NCBI GenBank assembly: GCA_024305405.1
Contig: JAKNDB010000092.1
Location: forward strand, 820,001-840,000
DNA from: Dirofilaria immitis
Taxonomy: Eukaryota; Nematoda; Chromadorea; Rhabditida; Onchocercidae
Direction of reading: 5' to 3'
Length of the DNA stretch: 20,000 nucleotides
Below, one piece after another: positions 9,857 through 19,135 of the stretch; position 1 is the stretch's first letter, and every line of letters starts with the position of its first letter. A program made the translations under genes and the position numbers. The notes below the pieces were generated by a model, which did not search any database, was not told the DNA's origin, and was given only the letters and a program-made list of their open reading frames with translations.

Positions 9857-10395
9857 CGATTATCATCATCATCATTATCATCACCGTCGTTGTCTGAATT
9901 TATCAATGCTGCCGTTTACCCCGATTAACATTATTACGTGTCATTATCGTCGTCATTATCATCGCATAATATTTATTGGTGTCTTATATCATTTAACCTA
10001 AGTTATTTTTATCGTCTGGAAGCATTTCATTATTACGTTATCTTTTCTTGATCGTTTTCATCATCGAAGGATATTATCATTGGAGAATGAATATTTATTA
10101 ACATTTTATTTCTTCTCGGTTTATCATCATTATCATTACCACCCGATTTTCTCCATTCCTGTCATTCATTCTGATCATTATCATTACTATTATCATCAAG
10201 GATATTTATAAGCATATTCTCGTTGTTATTTACTTCGATTACTGTTATCATTATACGGGAAATATTTTTATTACTACATTTTATCTTTTCTCCTATCATT
10301 ATCATTATCCAGGAATTTCATCATTAGTTATTAATAGTCTGTTTTCTTCTGCTTCATCATTATCATCATCATCATCATCATTATCTAAAACTATC
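9857..10395. repeat. (TCATTA)-type domain with longer-period repeat
   Basis: TCATCATTATC-type simple sequence is interspersed with a recurring non-simple segment close to ATATTTATTA-ACATTTTATCTTTTCTC. Clear copies start at 10091 and 10262 (171 bp apart). A diverged copy lies near 10022 and a partial one near 9970. The domain therefore has a higher-order unit on top of the trinucleotide pattern. No coding potential is seen. Confidence 0.75.
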
Positions 10396-10644
10396 ATTTA
10401 TCATCATTTTCACACAGAATATTTCTTATCAGTATTGGGTTAATTCCTGATTCATTATGATTCATCCAATTCGTATCTATCATTTTGATAATGAAATATT
10501 TCAAAAAAAAAAGGCTCTCTGTTTGTTATCAATAATATGACTCACTCACTCACTTCCCTCATGTATATTATTTTATGTCAATCAATTTTTTTTGTCGAAA
10601 CATTCACTCATTTCAACTACTCTTTTATAATGTTGCCGATGTAG

Positions 10645-10645
<1 letters not shown>

Positions 10646-10677
<32 letters not shown>

Positions 10678-10712
10678 TGTATGTATGTATGCACGTATGT
10701 GTATGTGTGTAT

Positions 10713-10748
<36 letters not shown>

Positions 10749-10765
10749 GTGCGTGTGCGTATGTT
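10646..10765. repeat. (TATG)n/(TG)n alternating tract
   Basis: Roughly 120 bp of (TATG)n grades into (TG)n and (TGCG). It is almost entirely alternating pyrimidine and purine, the class of sequence prone to left-handed Z-DNA. Frames across it read Tyr-Val-Cys-Met on one strand and Thr-His on the other and are artefacts. Confidence 0.95.
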
Positions 10766-10830
10766 TGGAATGGCTTGCTTACTTCTAAGTTTCAATATGT
10801 CACCAAATGTCGCACGTAGCTGCAATTGCT

Positions 10831-11510
10831 CTGAAATCCATTTCTCTTTCTCTATCAACTCCCTCTTCTTTTTTCAATCTTTTCATTCCTATTTTTTATC
10901 TTCTCTAACGCTTTTTCTCATTTCTTTTTCCAAAGCAATTATAGTGAAATGTTTATTTATTTTACTAACAAATTTTTGCTCTTTTTCTTTTCGCATTTCT
11001 CCTTCCATACATATCCAAACGATTCTTTTATCCATTTTTTTAATCTATTTATCCGAAATTTTCTTAGTTCTTTCTTCTTCCTTTTTCTCTCTCATCTCAT
11101 GTTATTTTAAAATTTATTTTTACTAAATTTATTGCTTTCTTTTTTATCGCACTCCTGGCTATCTCTCTCTCTCTCTCTTCTGCAGCACTCTGCAAATAAT
11201 ATATATGTCATCAATATAATAGTATTATTCTATTGTCTTTTTCTATCCTATTTCTCTCTTCATTCCTTCCCCTCTCTTTTCATCTCTTCTCTTTCTCTAT
11301 TTTCTTTTTCATCTAACCATTATAGTAACTACTTGCAAAAATATTTTTTTACATTTTCCTTCATTTTATTTGATAGAAATGTTGAAGAAACATGCCAAAT
11401 GTAGCAACAACTATTTCATTTCATTTATTCCTATCTTTATGTTCTTCTCTTCTTTCTCTCTCTTATCTCTCATTCATTATCTTGCATTCTGCACTCTCTT
11501 CTTTTCCCAT
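10831..11510. other. Pyrimidine-rich non-coding stretch
   Basis: The + strand is dominated by T and C, with (TC)n at about 11161-11180 followed by a CTGCAG acceptor-like site at 11185. The three overlapping + frames (10575-11126, 11132-11404, 11370-11720) are Ser/Phe/Leu-rich because of this skew, show no family signature and are not accepted as genes. Confidence 0.7.
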
Positions 11511-11514
11511 ATCC

Positions 11515-11895
11515 CATATCCAGCAATTTGTTCTTCCTTCCAATTATCATTTCTTTATCCGGTGCCTTCCGGCATTTTTCTAACCAGTATTCCGATACTT
11601 ACCTCTCTGGTACTTTGGCATTTAGTATCTTCCTATCCAGTATCTTCCCTCCGATATTCTGGTATTCAATGTCCCTCCATCCATTGCTGTTATCTGCTAT
11701 CTTCATATTCGGTACAGTGATATCCACTATCTTGCTACCTCTTATCTTCTTATTATCTCCCTATCTGGTTTTCTGGCATTCAGTATCCTTTTATCTAATA
11801 TGAAGCCGGTATCCTGATATTCATTATTCTGCTGTATAGTATCTTATTATTGAATATTCTTTTGTGCAATATCTTTGTATTCAGCAATTGTTTAT
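11515..11895. repeat. Degenerate short-period repeat, about 20-bp unit
   Basis: Variants of TATTCCGGTATTCAGTATCT recur throughout, for example near 11585, 11620, 11637, 11655, 11710, 11780 and 11805-11850. The copies are diverged but share CAGTATC, CCGATA and GGTATTC blocks. It is somewhat more GC-rich than its surroundings. The open frames here (11528-11803) come from the repeat. Confidence 0.7.
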
Positions 11896-12815
11896 TTCAT
11901 AATCTTATCATATATTTTAGAATTCGATTATCCAAATAACTCGTTTAATTTTTCGTCCTGAGAACTATTAAGAATTAAGAATAATAAAAACGAATTTTGT
12001 TAGATCAAAAAAATAATTTAAACAAAGCAAAAATTCTTCCTTTTATCTTTTTTATTTCCTTCCGATTCTAAATAATATATTGATTTGTTAATTTCGGAAT
12101 TTTTTTTACTTTTGAAGGTAAAGTAAAAAAAGTTTGGAATTTTAAAAAAGTTTTTATTTGCTTCATTTATCATTTTTTCTTTTCTCTCTTTTTTCCTCCA
12201 TCATTCAGCCTATATTTTTTTGCTATTATTATCATCAAAACTTTTAATGATTTCAATTTCATTTTTAGATTTCTCTTCTTTCTTTCTGCCTTTCATTTGC
12301 ACGAAATATTTTTCATATCTAATCAATCAAATTGTTTTGTGTGCAAAAGTTGCCATTATATTAATTTTTATTCTCGCTGTTTCCTTTCGTCTTCAAACTT
12401 ATCAATCATTCACATACACTGATAGTAACTAAGTGGTAGCCTTCTTAAAAAGTTAAGAAACATAAAGAGAAGAAGAAGAAGAAGAGGAGAAAAAAACGAG
12501 TTGATAACGGATTCAATCATTTCAAAACTTTTTTCTCGGATGATACATACCTAATCAATCATTAACGTAATTTCAAACATATTCCATTTCATTATTTTCT
12601 TTCTACTATCTATCTCGTAAGCCATTCATCCATCTATCCAATCTGTCTGTCTTTTCGGATAAATCGTTTTTGTTAGATCAGCATGACAAATTTTTTTCTT
12701 CCGATATATTTTATAAAACATTCGTAGCATATTATATTCAAAATGAACAGTTGCTAGTAAACAAAATAGAAAAAAATTGGTTAAAATAAGAAATGTTAAA
12801 GAAAAAAAAGAAATT
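11896..12815. other. AT-rich non-coding DNA
   Basis: No gene is supported. The stretch holds a pyrimidine tract ending in CAG at 12208 that looks like a splice acceptor with no exon behind it. It also has a short hairpin motif (12439-12463) and a (GAA)n tract (12470-12490). The frames at 12220-12432 and 12626-12853 have no recognisable domain. Confidence 0.65.
12439..12463. repeat. Dispersed 25-bp hairpin motif, copy A
   Basis: This contains TTCTTAA-AAAG-TTAAGAA, a perfect 7-bp-arm hairpin within a 25-bp segment. The segment matches 17320-17344 at 22 of 25 positions. It may be a fragment of a dispersed repeat family. Confidence 0.5.
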
Positions 12816-12820
12816 AAAAT

Positions 12821-12902
12821 TTCATTTAATAAATTTTTTTGCGAAAAATTCAAATATATTTTTCATTTAATAAATTTTTTTGCGAAAAATTCAAATATAT
12901 TT
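12821..12902. repeat. Exact tandem duplication, 41-bp unit x2
   Basis: Two adjacent 41-bp copies (12821-12861 and 12862-12902) are identical at every position. The unit includes TTTGCGAAAAATTCAAATAT. The lack of any difference points to a recent duplication or an assembly artefact. Confidence 0.95.
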
Positions 12903-13026
12903 TAAAAATAGAAATATATAAATTATTTGTTAGCTTTTTTCCACTTTGATGCTTGGAAAAAAATTTGAAAAAAATGGAAAAATTTATTTTTTATATTCCA
13001 CTTTTTAACTATTATATAAATTTATC

Positions 13027-13180
13027 AAAAAAATCGATTCTTTTTTTTGAAATTAAATTTTGCATTTATTTTGAGATTGCAACTTAAATTTGTGAGAAAA
13101 AAATCAGTTCATTTTTTGAAATTTGTATTTAAATATATGAAAAAAATCGATTCGTTTTTTAGAATTTAAATTTTTATTTA
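13027..13180. repeat. Three-copy degenerate motif
   Basis: AAAAAATCGATTC followed by a T run and GAAATTTAAATTT recurs at about 13027, 13096 and 13139, with one copy reading ATCAGTTC. It is an old local duplication. Confidence 0.7.
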
Positions 13181-13570
13181 CAAAGTTTTCTCCTTTTCTT
13201 TTCGTTTCATATTTCTTTTAATTTTTTTCTTTTTCCTTCGTGCTTTTTCCATTTTCTTTTCATTCTCTTCCTATCTTTTTTTGCTCATTATTTTTCCATT
13301 TAAATCATTAAAAAAAAAAGAATTTCCAATCTATTTGATTATGAAAGTAAACACTTAATTCAAAATCAACAACTATCCAAAAGAAAGCTTTTAAAAGGTG
13401 AAATTATGACTTAAAAACATCTGGCAAGTGACAGAAAAAGTGATTCGATCGCTTAATTATCAGCAATCCTTGATCAGCTATCATTTTCCTCCTTTTCCCT
13501 CCCATGGTCTTTCTGTTGAACTTGGATAAACAGCATATTTACTATTTTGATTTTTAAGCGAAGGCAAATG
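13181..13570. other. AT-rich spacer with a more complex segment
   Basis: A T/C-rich stretch (13185-13300) is followed by an A-rich part. A non-repetitive, less AT-biased segment lies at about 13425-13530. It includes TCAGCAATCCTTGATCAGC and a pyrimidine tract ending in CCCTCCCATGG. No open frame of useful length is present. Confidence 0.6.
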
Positions 13571-13571
13571 A

Positions 13572-14345
13572 AAAACATATAATTTGTGTTTAAGGAAAGA
13601 AATGAAAAACATATTTACGTTTAAGTAAGGATGAAAAAAAGAAAATATTTATATTTAATGAACAAAAATAAAAATATATTTTTATATTTAATAAAAAGCA
13701 AAAAGATATTTACATATTTAGCGATAGGAATAAAGAAAAAACGATAATATATTTAGATGTAAACAGAGGGAATATATTTACATTTAAGAAATGAATAGGA
13801 AAGACATATTATATTTAAGCAAAGAAAAGAGGGAAAAGTATGTTATGTTTAGGCAGTAGAAAATGAAAAATTATATTCACATTTGTAAACAAAGAAAAAC
13901 ATATTTACTTACAAACAAAGAGAAAAAGTATATTTACATTCAAGCATTTCGATGATTGAAAACAAAAATATGTTTTGAAAGAAAAATATTGTCCACATTT
14001 GAGGGATAGAAAAGAAAAAGATATTTATGTTTGAAATATTTACATATATTTACATTTGGGAAGAGAAAGAAAATATTTACGTTAAGCACAAAGAAGTAAA
14101 CATATTTACATTCAAAGAGAAATGCATTTACATTCAAGGGAAAAAAGCAAAAACATATTTACATTAAGGAAAGAAAACAAAAATATATATACATTCAACG
14201 AAAGTAAATAGAAACATATTTACATTTGAAGGAAGAAAACAAAAACATATTTACATTTAATGTAAGGACAGAAAAAATATGTTTACATTTAACAAAGATA
14301 AATAAAATATGTTTATATTTAAAGAAAAGAAAAGAAAAATGTATT
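13572..14345. repeat. Decayed minisatellite, unit about 30-32 bp, over 20 copies
   Basis: A motif close to ACATATTTACATTTAAG, followed by an A/G spacer such as GAAAGAAAAC, recurs more than 20 times over about 780 bp. The best-preserved copies are near 13602, 14100, 14150, 14213 and 14243. On the minus strand the array reads as repeated Lys-Cys-Lys-Tyr-Val and Asn-Val-Asn blocks (frames 13940-14137 and 14195-14386). Those frames are therefore repeat-derived and are rejected as genes. Confidence 0.9.
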
Positions 14346-15220
14346 TTACTGATATAATAAAAGATTTTCTTATCATACATAATCATAAAATAAATATGAA
14401 AATGAATTTTTCAGTTCTGATTAATTTGTTTTATCTTATTTTCAGTTGATATTTAATTCCTATGATAATTGATATCATTTAAGAACAAAAAGGAAGGTAT
14501 TCCATCAAAATTTTATAGTAAAGAAAAATTTTTGTAAAAATAAGCGTTGAAAAAGATAAATAAATTCTTTCTTTTTCATACTAATAGGAAAAGGAAAATT
14601 TTTAAAGAAAGTTTAAAATAGTGTTTGGAGGGAAAAAGGAAAGATTAAAAGATTAGAAAATGTTAATTAGATAATTATTCATTTGGTAGTTGAAATGTTT
14701 TTTAAATAATTATTCTCCACACAAAATTAAACGTTTATAAATTTTGAATCTTCGAATAATTATTTAAATTAGATGTAAAAAGTTAAGATATTTAAAAAAT
14801 TAGAATAACTGTATGAAATAAGCTTAAATGATGAAAATAATTACACAAACTCTAACTTAAAAGGTTAAAAATACCTAAAAGATCAAAATTATTATACAAA
14901 TCTAAATTAAATTGATTTATTCTTATTTAACTAACATATCAAATATACCGTAAAAATTTTACAACTTTAGTCTTTTAAGTAAAACTTAATTATACAAAAA
15001 TAATCGATAATTAATTCAAAAAAATTTGATGAAATTATCAGTCAAAAATAGCTTTTTGTCTTCAGTTAAATTCGCGTATATACCTACAAAGATATGACGG
15101 AAGACAAAAATATCCGGAATAGTAATAAGTCAAAATGAAGGGTGAATATCCGGAATACGGAACAAGGAACAAAGATATAAAATTCAGAATAATAATAATG
15201 AATATAATTGAAAATATATT
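14346..15220. other. AT-rich non-coding DNA
   Basis: No gene is supported. A small local repeat of TATCCGGAATA is present at 15111-15121 and 15147-15157, with a weaker copy near 15178-15190. The rest is A/T-rich sequence with AATTATT and AAAAGATTA strings. Confidence 0.65.
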
Positions 15221-15221
15221 T

Positions 15222-15260
15222 CTCAATTTTTAATTACAAATGATTAAAATTAAAAATTGA
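15222..15260. repeat. Inverted repeat, perfect 13-bp arms
   Basis: The arm TCAATTTTTAATT (15222-15234) is matched by its exact reverse complement at 15248-15260 across a 13-bp loop. It could form a stable hairpin. It has no C/G-rich stem or trailing T run to suggest a terminator. Confidence 0.85.
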
Positions 15261-16035
15261 ATAATTTTAACTTAAAATCAAATTTCTGTTTACCAAAAGT
15301 ATTTAGATTACTTAATCTTTTATTAATTATAAAATTATGATAAGTTGCTATTATCAACTATATCATTAATTTCATTATCATTTCGATAAAATCATTGCAT
15401 CATTTAAAAAAAAAAAATTATTTCATTCTTCGTCACAACTTTTTCTTTCTTTTCTTCATTTTTTGCATTTTATATTTCGTAAAATCGTTAAATGTGTTTT
15501 CTTGTTTTCTATTTTTGTTTTTTTTTCGTTTTAAAATGCGATTGAAAGGGCAAAATTCGAATTATTTTCGATCATATATCACCAAAATAAAAAATCGCAA
15601 AGTAAAAATCAAAAATCAAAATTAAAAAATAGAAAAGAAAAAAACAAAAAGAAACGAATAATTTAAAAAATAGAATATTAAACGTTTATAAACAAATAAA
15701 CGTTTAAATAAATAACAAAGAAAAAGTATTTAGTGTTATTATTATTATTTAACTAAATAGTATAAATTTATATATTTAATTGAGTAATGAAATAATATAT
15801 GTAATTCAATTTCAATTTTTTCATTTCTTTGTTTTCATTCTTCCATTCGTTATATCTTATAAGAAATATTCAAAGATTAAATGATATTATTTATTTTTGT
15901 TTAATAATAATAATATTTGACAAAAAAAAACGATTGAAAGATATGTATGTATAAATGTTCTTTTTAAGAAGATATATTTATTATTAGTAATTTTAGAAAT
16001 TGTCATATCTCGGGATATATATAATAAGATAGAAT
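15261..16035. other. AT-rich non-coding DNA
   Basis: I see no gene. The stretch holds a (TTA)5 patch near 15736-15750 and A-rich runs at 15590-15660. The + frame at 15395-15625 is Phe/Lys/Asn-rich with no recognisable feature. Confidence 0.7.
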
Positions 16036-16036
16036 A

Positions 16037-16120
16037 GCCAGCCTTATTTGGAAAAGTGTAAAATAGGATTGTTTGGAAAGTATGTAAAACAGCCTTGTCT
16101 GAAAAAAATAATATCGAATA
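16037..16120. repeat. Degenerate tandem repeat, 26-bp unit x3
   Basis: Copies of AGCCTTGTTTGGAAAGTATG-like sequence start at about 16040, 16067 and 16091. The minus-strand frame (15887-16159) crossing them reads repeated Phe-Gln-Thr-Ile/Leu-Phe-Tyr blocks, so part of that frame is repeat-made. Confidence 0.8.
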
Positions 16121-16350
16121 GGCCGTTATTTGTATGTAACAATGTTTTGCTTGCTTCATTTTATTTTTATTTTTATTATTATAAACAGAATTAAAAAAGG
16201 AAATTTATAATATTATTTCATATTTATTTAATTTGCTAAATATTATTAAGTAATTAATAAATAAATCAAATATAAATAAAAATAATTTCATATTTATTTA
16301 TTTAATCGCTTCATATTATTTTTATAAAATATAAATGTAAAGTAATGTCA

Positions 16351-16355
16351 TATTA

Positions 16356-16389
<34 letters not shown>
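16351..16389. repeat. (TTA)n microsatellite
   Basis: About 12 TTA units with one TTTA slip. It is the same unit as the long core near 6.8 kb. Confidence 0.9.
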
Positions 16390-16390
<1 letters not shown>

Positions 16391-16883
16391 TGGTTATTAT
16401 AATTAATATTTTTATTTTAATTTCCTTTACTGTAATGCTAAATTTGCTTGTAATTTTCGAAATTTAATTATAATTTCGAATTAATATGTATGTATATTTA
16501 TTATTCCAATTCGTATAGATTTAATTTATTCATTATTAATGAAATACAAGAAAAGATAAAATAGAGGAAGGAATGGAATATTTATTATTCGTATAAGATT
16601 AGATATTTCTGATAAATAAGGAACAGATGTTTTGCTTAAATTTATACTTTTATTCCAAAATATTTCATTCAACTATCAATCAAATTTTTCTTTTCATTTT
16701 TGTTCAAATTTAAATAAAATAAACAATAATTTAATTGTTTATAAAATCTTTTCTTTTATAAATTTATTTAAAATTATTTTTTCAATTTATTATTTGTTTA
16801 ATTTACTTTTTTCTTTTCGTTTTTAGTTGATAAGTTTTAATTAATTTATCAAAATATTTGTGTTTTATATTTAATTTATTACA

Positions 16884-16910
<27 letters not shown>
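16884..16910. repeat. (TA)n microsatellite
   Basis: About thirteen uninterrupted TA units. Confidence 0.9.
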
Positions 16911-16915
<5 letters not shown>

Positions 16916-17035
16916 ATGTTTGTAGAAGAGTATATCTTTGATGGATTATCAAATAATTTAGTAAATACGATTATTTCGTTTCATTACATTATTAAATGAT
17001 ATGATGGATAAATTTATCACAAGTAATAATATGCT

Positions 17036-17130
17036 TATATAAACATATATATATATGTTTATATATATATATGTTTATATATATATATATATTGATGTTA
17101 TTAAACGTATATGTATATATATATGTATGG
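17036..17130. repeat. (TA)n with periodic GTTTA insertions
   Basis: ATATATATATATGTTTATAT recurs about every 20 bp: TGTTTA occurs at 17056 and 17073, with the reverse form TAAACATA at 17040. It ends in (ATGTAT). The first copy and its neighbours are self-complementary. Confidence 0.85.
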
Positions 17131-17293
17131 TCTTGTTGTTGCAATGAATTTGATATGTTCTAATCTGACATTGATGAATTTATTATTTTTCATTTATATT
17201 TCAAAATAAAAAAAATAATAAGGAAGGAAAAAAATGTTTGAAAGTTGATGAAACAGTTGCTATGTGAAATGAAAGTCCTTTTAAGGCATGCTT

Positions 17294-17360
17294 GGCTAAC
17301 TAATAAATTCAAACTTGGCCTTCTTAGACAGTTAGGAAACATTTAGTTAACTAGCCAACA
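17294..17360. repeat. Inverted-repeat element with nested hairpin
   Basis: The left arm TTGGCTAACTAA (17294-17305) pairs with TTAGTTAACTAGCCAA (17345-17360), as 7 bp plus 5 bp with a TAAC bulge. Inside lies TTCTTAGACAGTTAGGAA (17323-17340), which forms a 6-bp stem with one G-U wobble if read as RNA. The inner 25-bp segment (17320-17344) is the second copy of the motif at 12439-12463. It could be a degenerate MITE-like element or a structured RNA, and the evidence does not decide. Confidence 0.5.
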
Positions 17361-17587
17361 TTTTATTATTACTGATATCATTTCTTCTACTTCATCTATT
17401 CAAATTCTTATTTTGATAGTTTTCAAAAATGTCGAAATGCTATATAAAAATACAACAAAACAAAAATGATAAATTCATCATCCTTCATTTTTTGCTCTCT
17501 CGCTCTCTCTTTTTCTTTCTTTTTTTTCTTTTAGCAATTCATAATCATAATAATTTGAGATGTTTAGGAAAGATAAAATAATCTTAC
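17361..17587. other. AT-rich spacer with (CT)n patch
   Basis: I see nothing gene-like. A short CTCTCTCGCTCTCTC tract lies at about 17495-17510. Confidence 0.7.
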
Positions 17588-17800
17588 GCAATTTTGTATC
17601 AATGTGAAACATCATTATTTGATATCACGTAAGTCAGAATTATTCACGTGGTTCACCGATACAAAATAATTTTTTTCTGGTATCAATTTAAATGATTTTT
17701 GCATAGCTCACGTGAGTTAAAATCATTTATGTAGAACATTAATCCTTTCATATCAGTCCAAATCATCTGCGTAATCCACATTAGTTCAGAATTGTAATAA
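17588..17800. repeat. Degenerate repeat carrying two CACGTG palindromes
   Basis: A motif close to TCACGTAAGTCAGAATTATT, followed by CACGTGG or GTAG, occurs at about 17625-17656, 17706-17739 and 17754-17790, with partial copies near 17584-17610. CACGTG (the E-box/G-box core) occurs exactly at 17645-17650 and 17709-17714. The spacing between clear copies is about 40-80 bp. Binding activity is not demonstrated. Confidence 0.65.
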
Positions 17801-18540
17801 CAATAAAATATCATCAATTTTCCTTTGATACTACGCATTTAAAGAATAACAATATAAAAATTAGAATATTTTATATATTTTTAATTATATATTTAATTAA
17901 ATTTCATGCAATGTAATTCAACCATCCATATAATTTTTATGGAAAATGACGTAAGTATATATAATTATTTTTTCAAATATATAATTTATGCGAGAATTTG
18001 TGCAAATTGTTATGGTTTTTTCTTATTTTTAATTCCAATTAATTCCAATTTGATCATATTTTTATTAGCTGTCTGTCATATCAATTTTTGGCAGCAATAT
18101 TAGTCATAAAATTTGATATAATTCATATTTTGAATTTAAGTTCGGACTATGTATTTCATTCTGTTTGATGAAAATTTGAAGTAATTCTGATTCTAGATTT
18201 AAGTTCAAATTTGTATTGTTTATTCATTTTAATTAATGTAAGAAGAGAAATTTGTTTTTAAGAAAAATTTTAAAAATTAACCATAACCATATATTTTCAA
18301 TTTACTTTATATAGTAATATAGTAAAAATTTGTCTTTTTTTAAGGATTCATTAATTTTAAGTAAATTCAAACATAATCACATATTTTTATTCATTTTATA
18401 ATATATTCTTTAATGAATTTTAATTTAAATAATTCATTATGTTGCAATTAAGTTAATTAGTACTTTTTATGTGTAACGAATATGGAATCTCGAATTTAGG
18501 GGACAAATTATTGAAAAGTTTTTTCTAAAAAACCGAAAAA
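17801..18540. other. AT-rich non-coding DNA
   Basis: No gene is supported. The + frame at 17906-18103 lacks any recognisable domain. Short repeated words such as TAATTCCAATT (18030-18050) and TTTAAGTTC (about 18133 and 18199) are present. Confidence 0.7.
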
Positions 18541-18617
18541 AAAGCAAAGGGAATAAAGATATACTACTACAAACTAAGCTATTGGCTGCTGCTATTGCGG
18601 GTATTTGAATAGCTCAA
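18541..18617. other. Short higher-complexity segment
   Basis: About 75 bp with CTATTGGCTGCTGCTATTGC and a partial inverted repeat (AGCTATT to AATAGCT) precedes the TCA tract. No family was recognised. Confidence 0.4.
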
Positions 18618-18772
18618 CAATTTTGATGATACATCATTATCATCATTATCATCATCAACATCATAATCATCATCATCATCATCAACGCCATTATCATCAC
18701 CACTGTCATCATCATCATCACTTGTTATCATTACACCATTTATCGTTGTCATCACTATCATCAACTTTCGTT
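18618..18772. repeat. (TCA)n/(TCATTA)n microsatellite
   Basis: An interrupted TCA run encodes poly-His on + (18605-18853) and poly-Asp on minus (18579-18764). Both frames are repeat translations. Confidence 0.9.
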
Positions 18773-18781
18773 TTTTCCTTC

Positions 18782-18821
18782 CTCCCTACTTTTTTCTTTT
18801 CTTTTGCCTTCTTCTTTTCAG
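18782..18821 (+). promoter_or_regulatory. 3' splice-acceptor-like site
   Basis: A long pyrimidine tract with few purines ends in TTCTTTTCAG, with AG at 18820-18821. All three frames after it close within about 20 codons and no exon is recognised, so it may simply reflect pyrimidine skew. Confidence 0.2.
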
Positions 18822-18894
18822 CAAAAGCAATGTTAAGCTTATTTTTTTCATAGCAGACATGAGTTATGGCTAATAGTTTTTGAATAAATTCATC

Positions 18895-19135
18895 CATTAT
18901 TATTATTGTTATTAGTATTGTTTGAACTGTTATCATTATCATTATCATTATCATCATATCATTATTACTTAAACTATTATCATTCTCATCGTCATTATTT
19001 GGACTATGTCTTTATCATCATACATTGTGTCCGTTATCATTAGCGTCATTATTTCAGCATTATTATTATTTTCGTCACCATCATCATGACTATCGTTATT
19101 ATTATCATCGTTATCATTATCATTATTATACTGTT
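18895..19135. repeat. (ATTATC)/(TCATTA)-type domain
   Basis: Interrupted ATTATC, TTATCA and TCATCG units are much like those at 9.86-10.39 kb but without an obvious higher-order unit. A small continuation lies at 19285-19345. Confidence 0.85.

Larger units (their letters stand above)
16121..17035. other. AT-rich non-coding DNA
   Basis: No gene is supported. It includes a (TTA)n tract at 16351-16389 and a (TA)n tract at 16884-16910. The + frame at 16632-16826 is Phe/Leu/Ile/Asn-rich only. Confidence 0.7.

Noticed and set aside
10575..11126. 183-codon + frame, the longest in the window
   Set aside because: It spans the (TATG)/(TG) microsatellite and then a T/C-rich stretch. The Phe/Ser/Leu composition mimics membrane segments but follows directly from pyrimidine skew.
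11161..12208. Splice-acceptor-like sites at 11185 and 12208
   Set aside because: Pyrimidine-rich DNA produces such sites by chance, and no protein-like exon or matching donor follows either.
13940..14386. Two minus-strand frames with repeated Cys-Lys-Tyr-Val blocks, resembling a repeat protein
   Set aside because: The peptide period equals the 30-32-bp DNA repeat, the copies carry indels that break the frame, and the frames are short.
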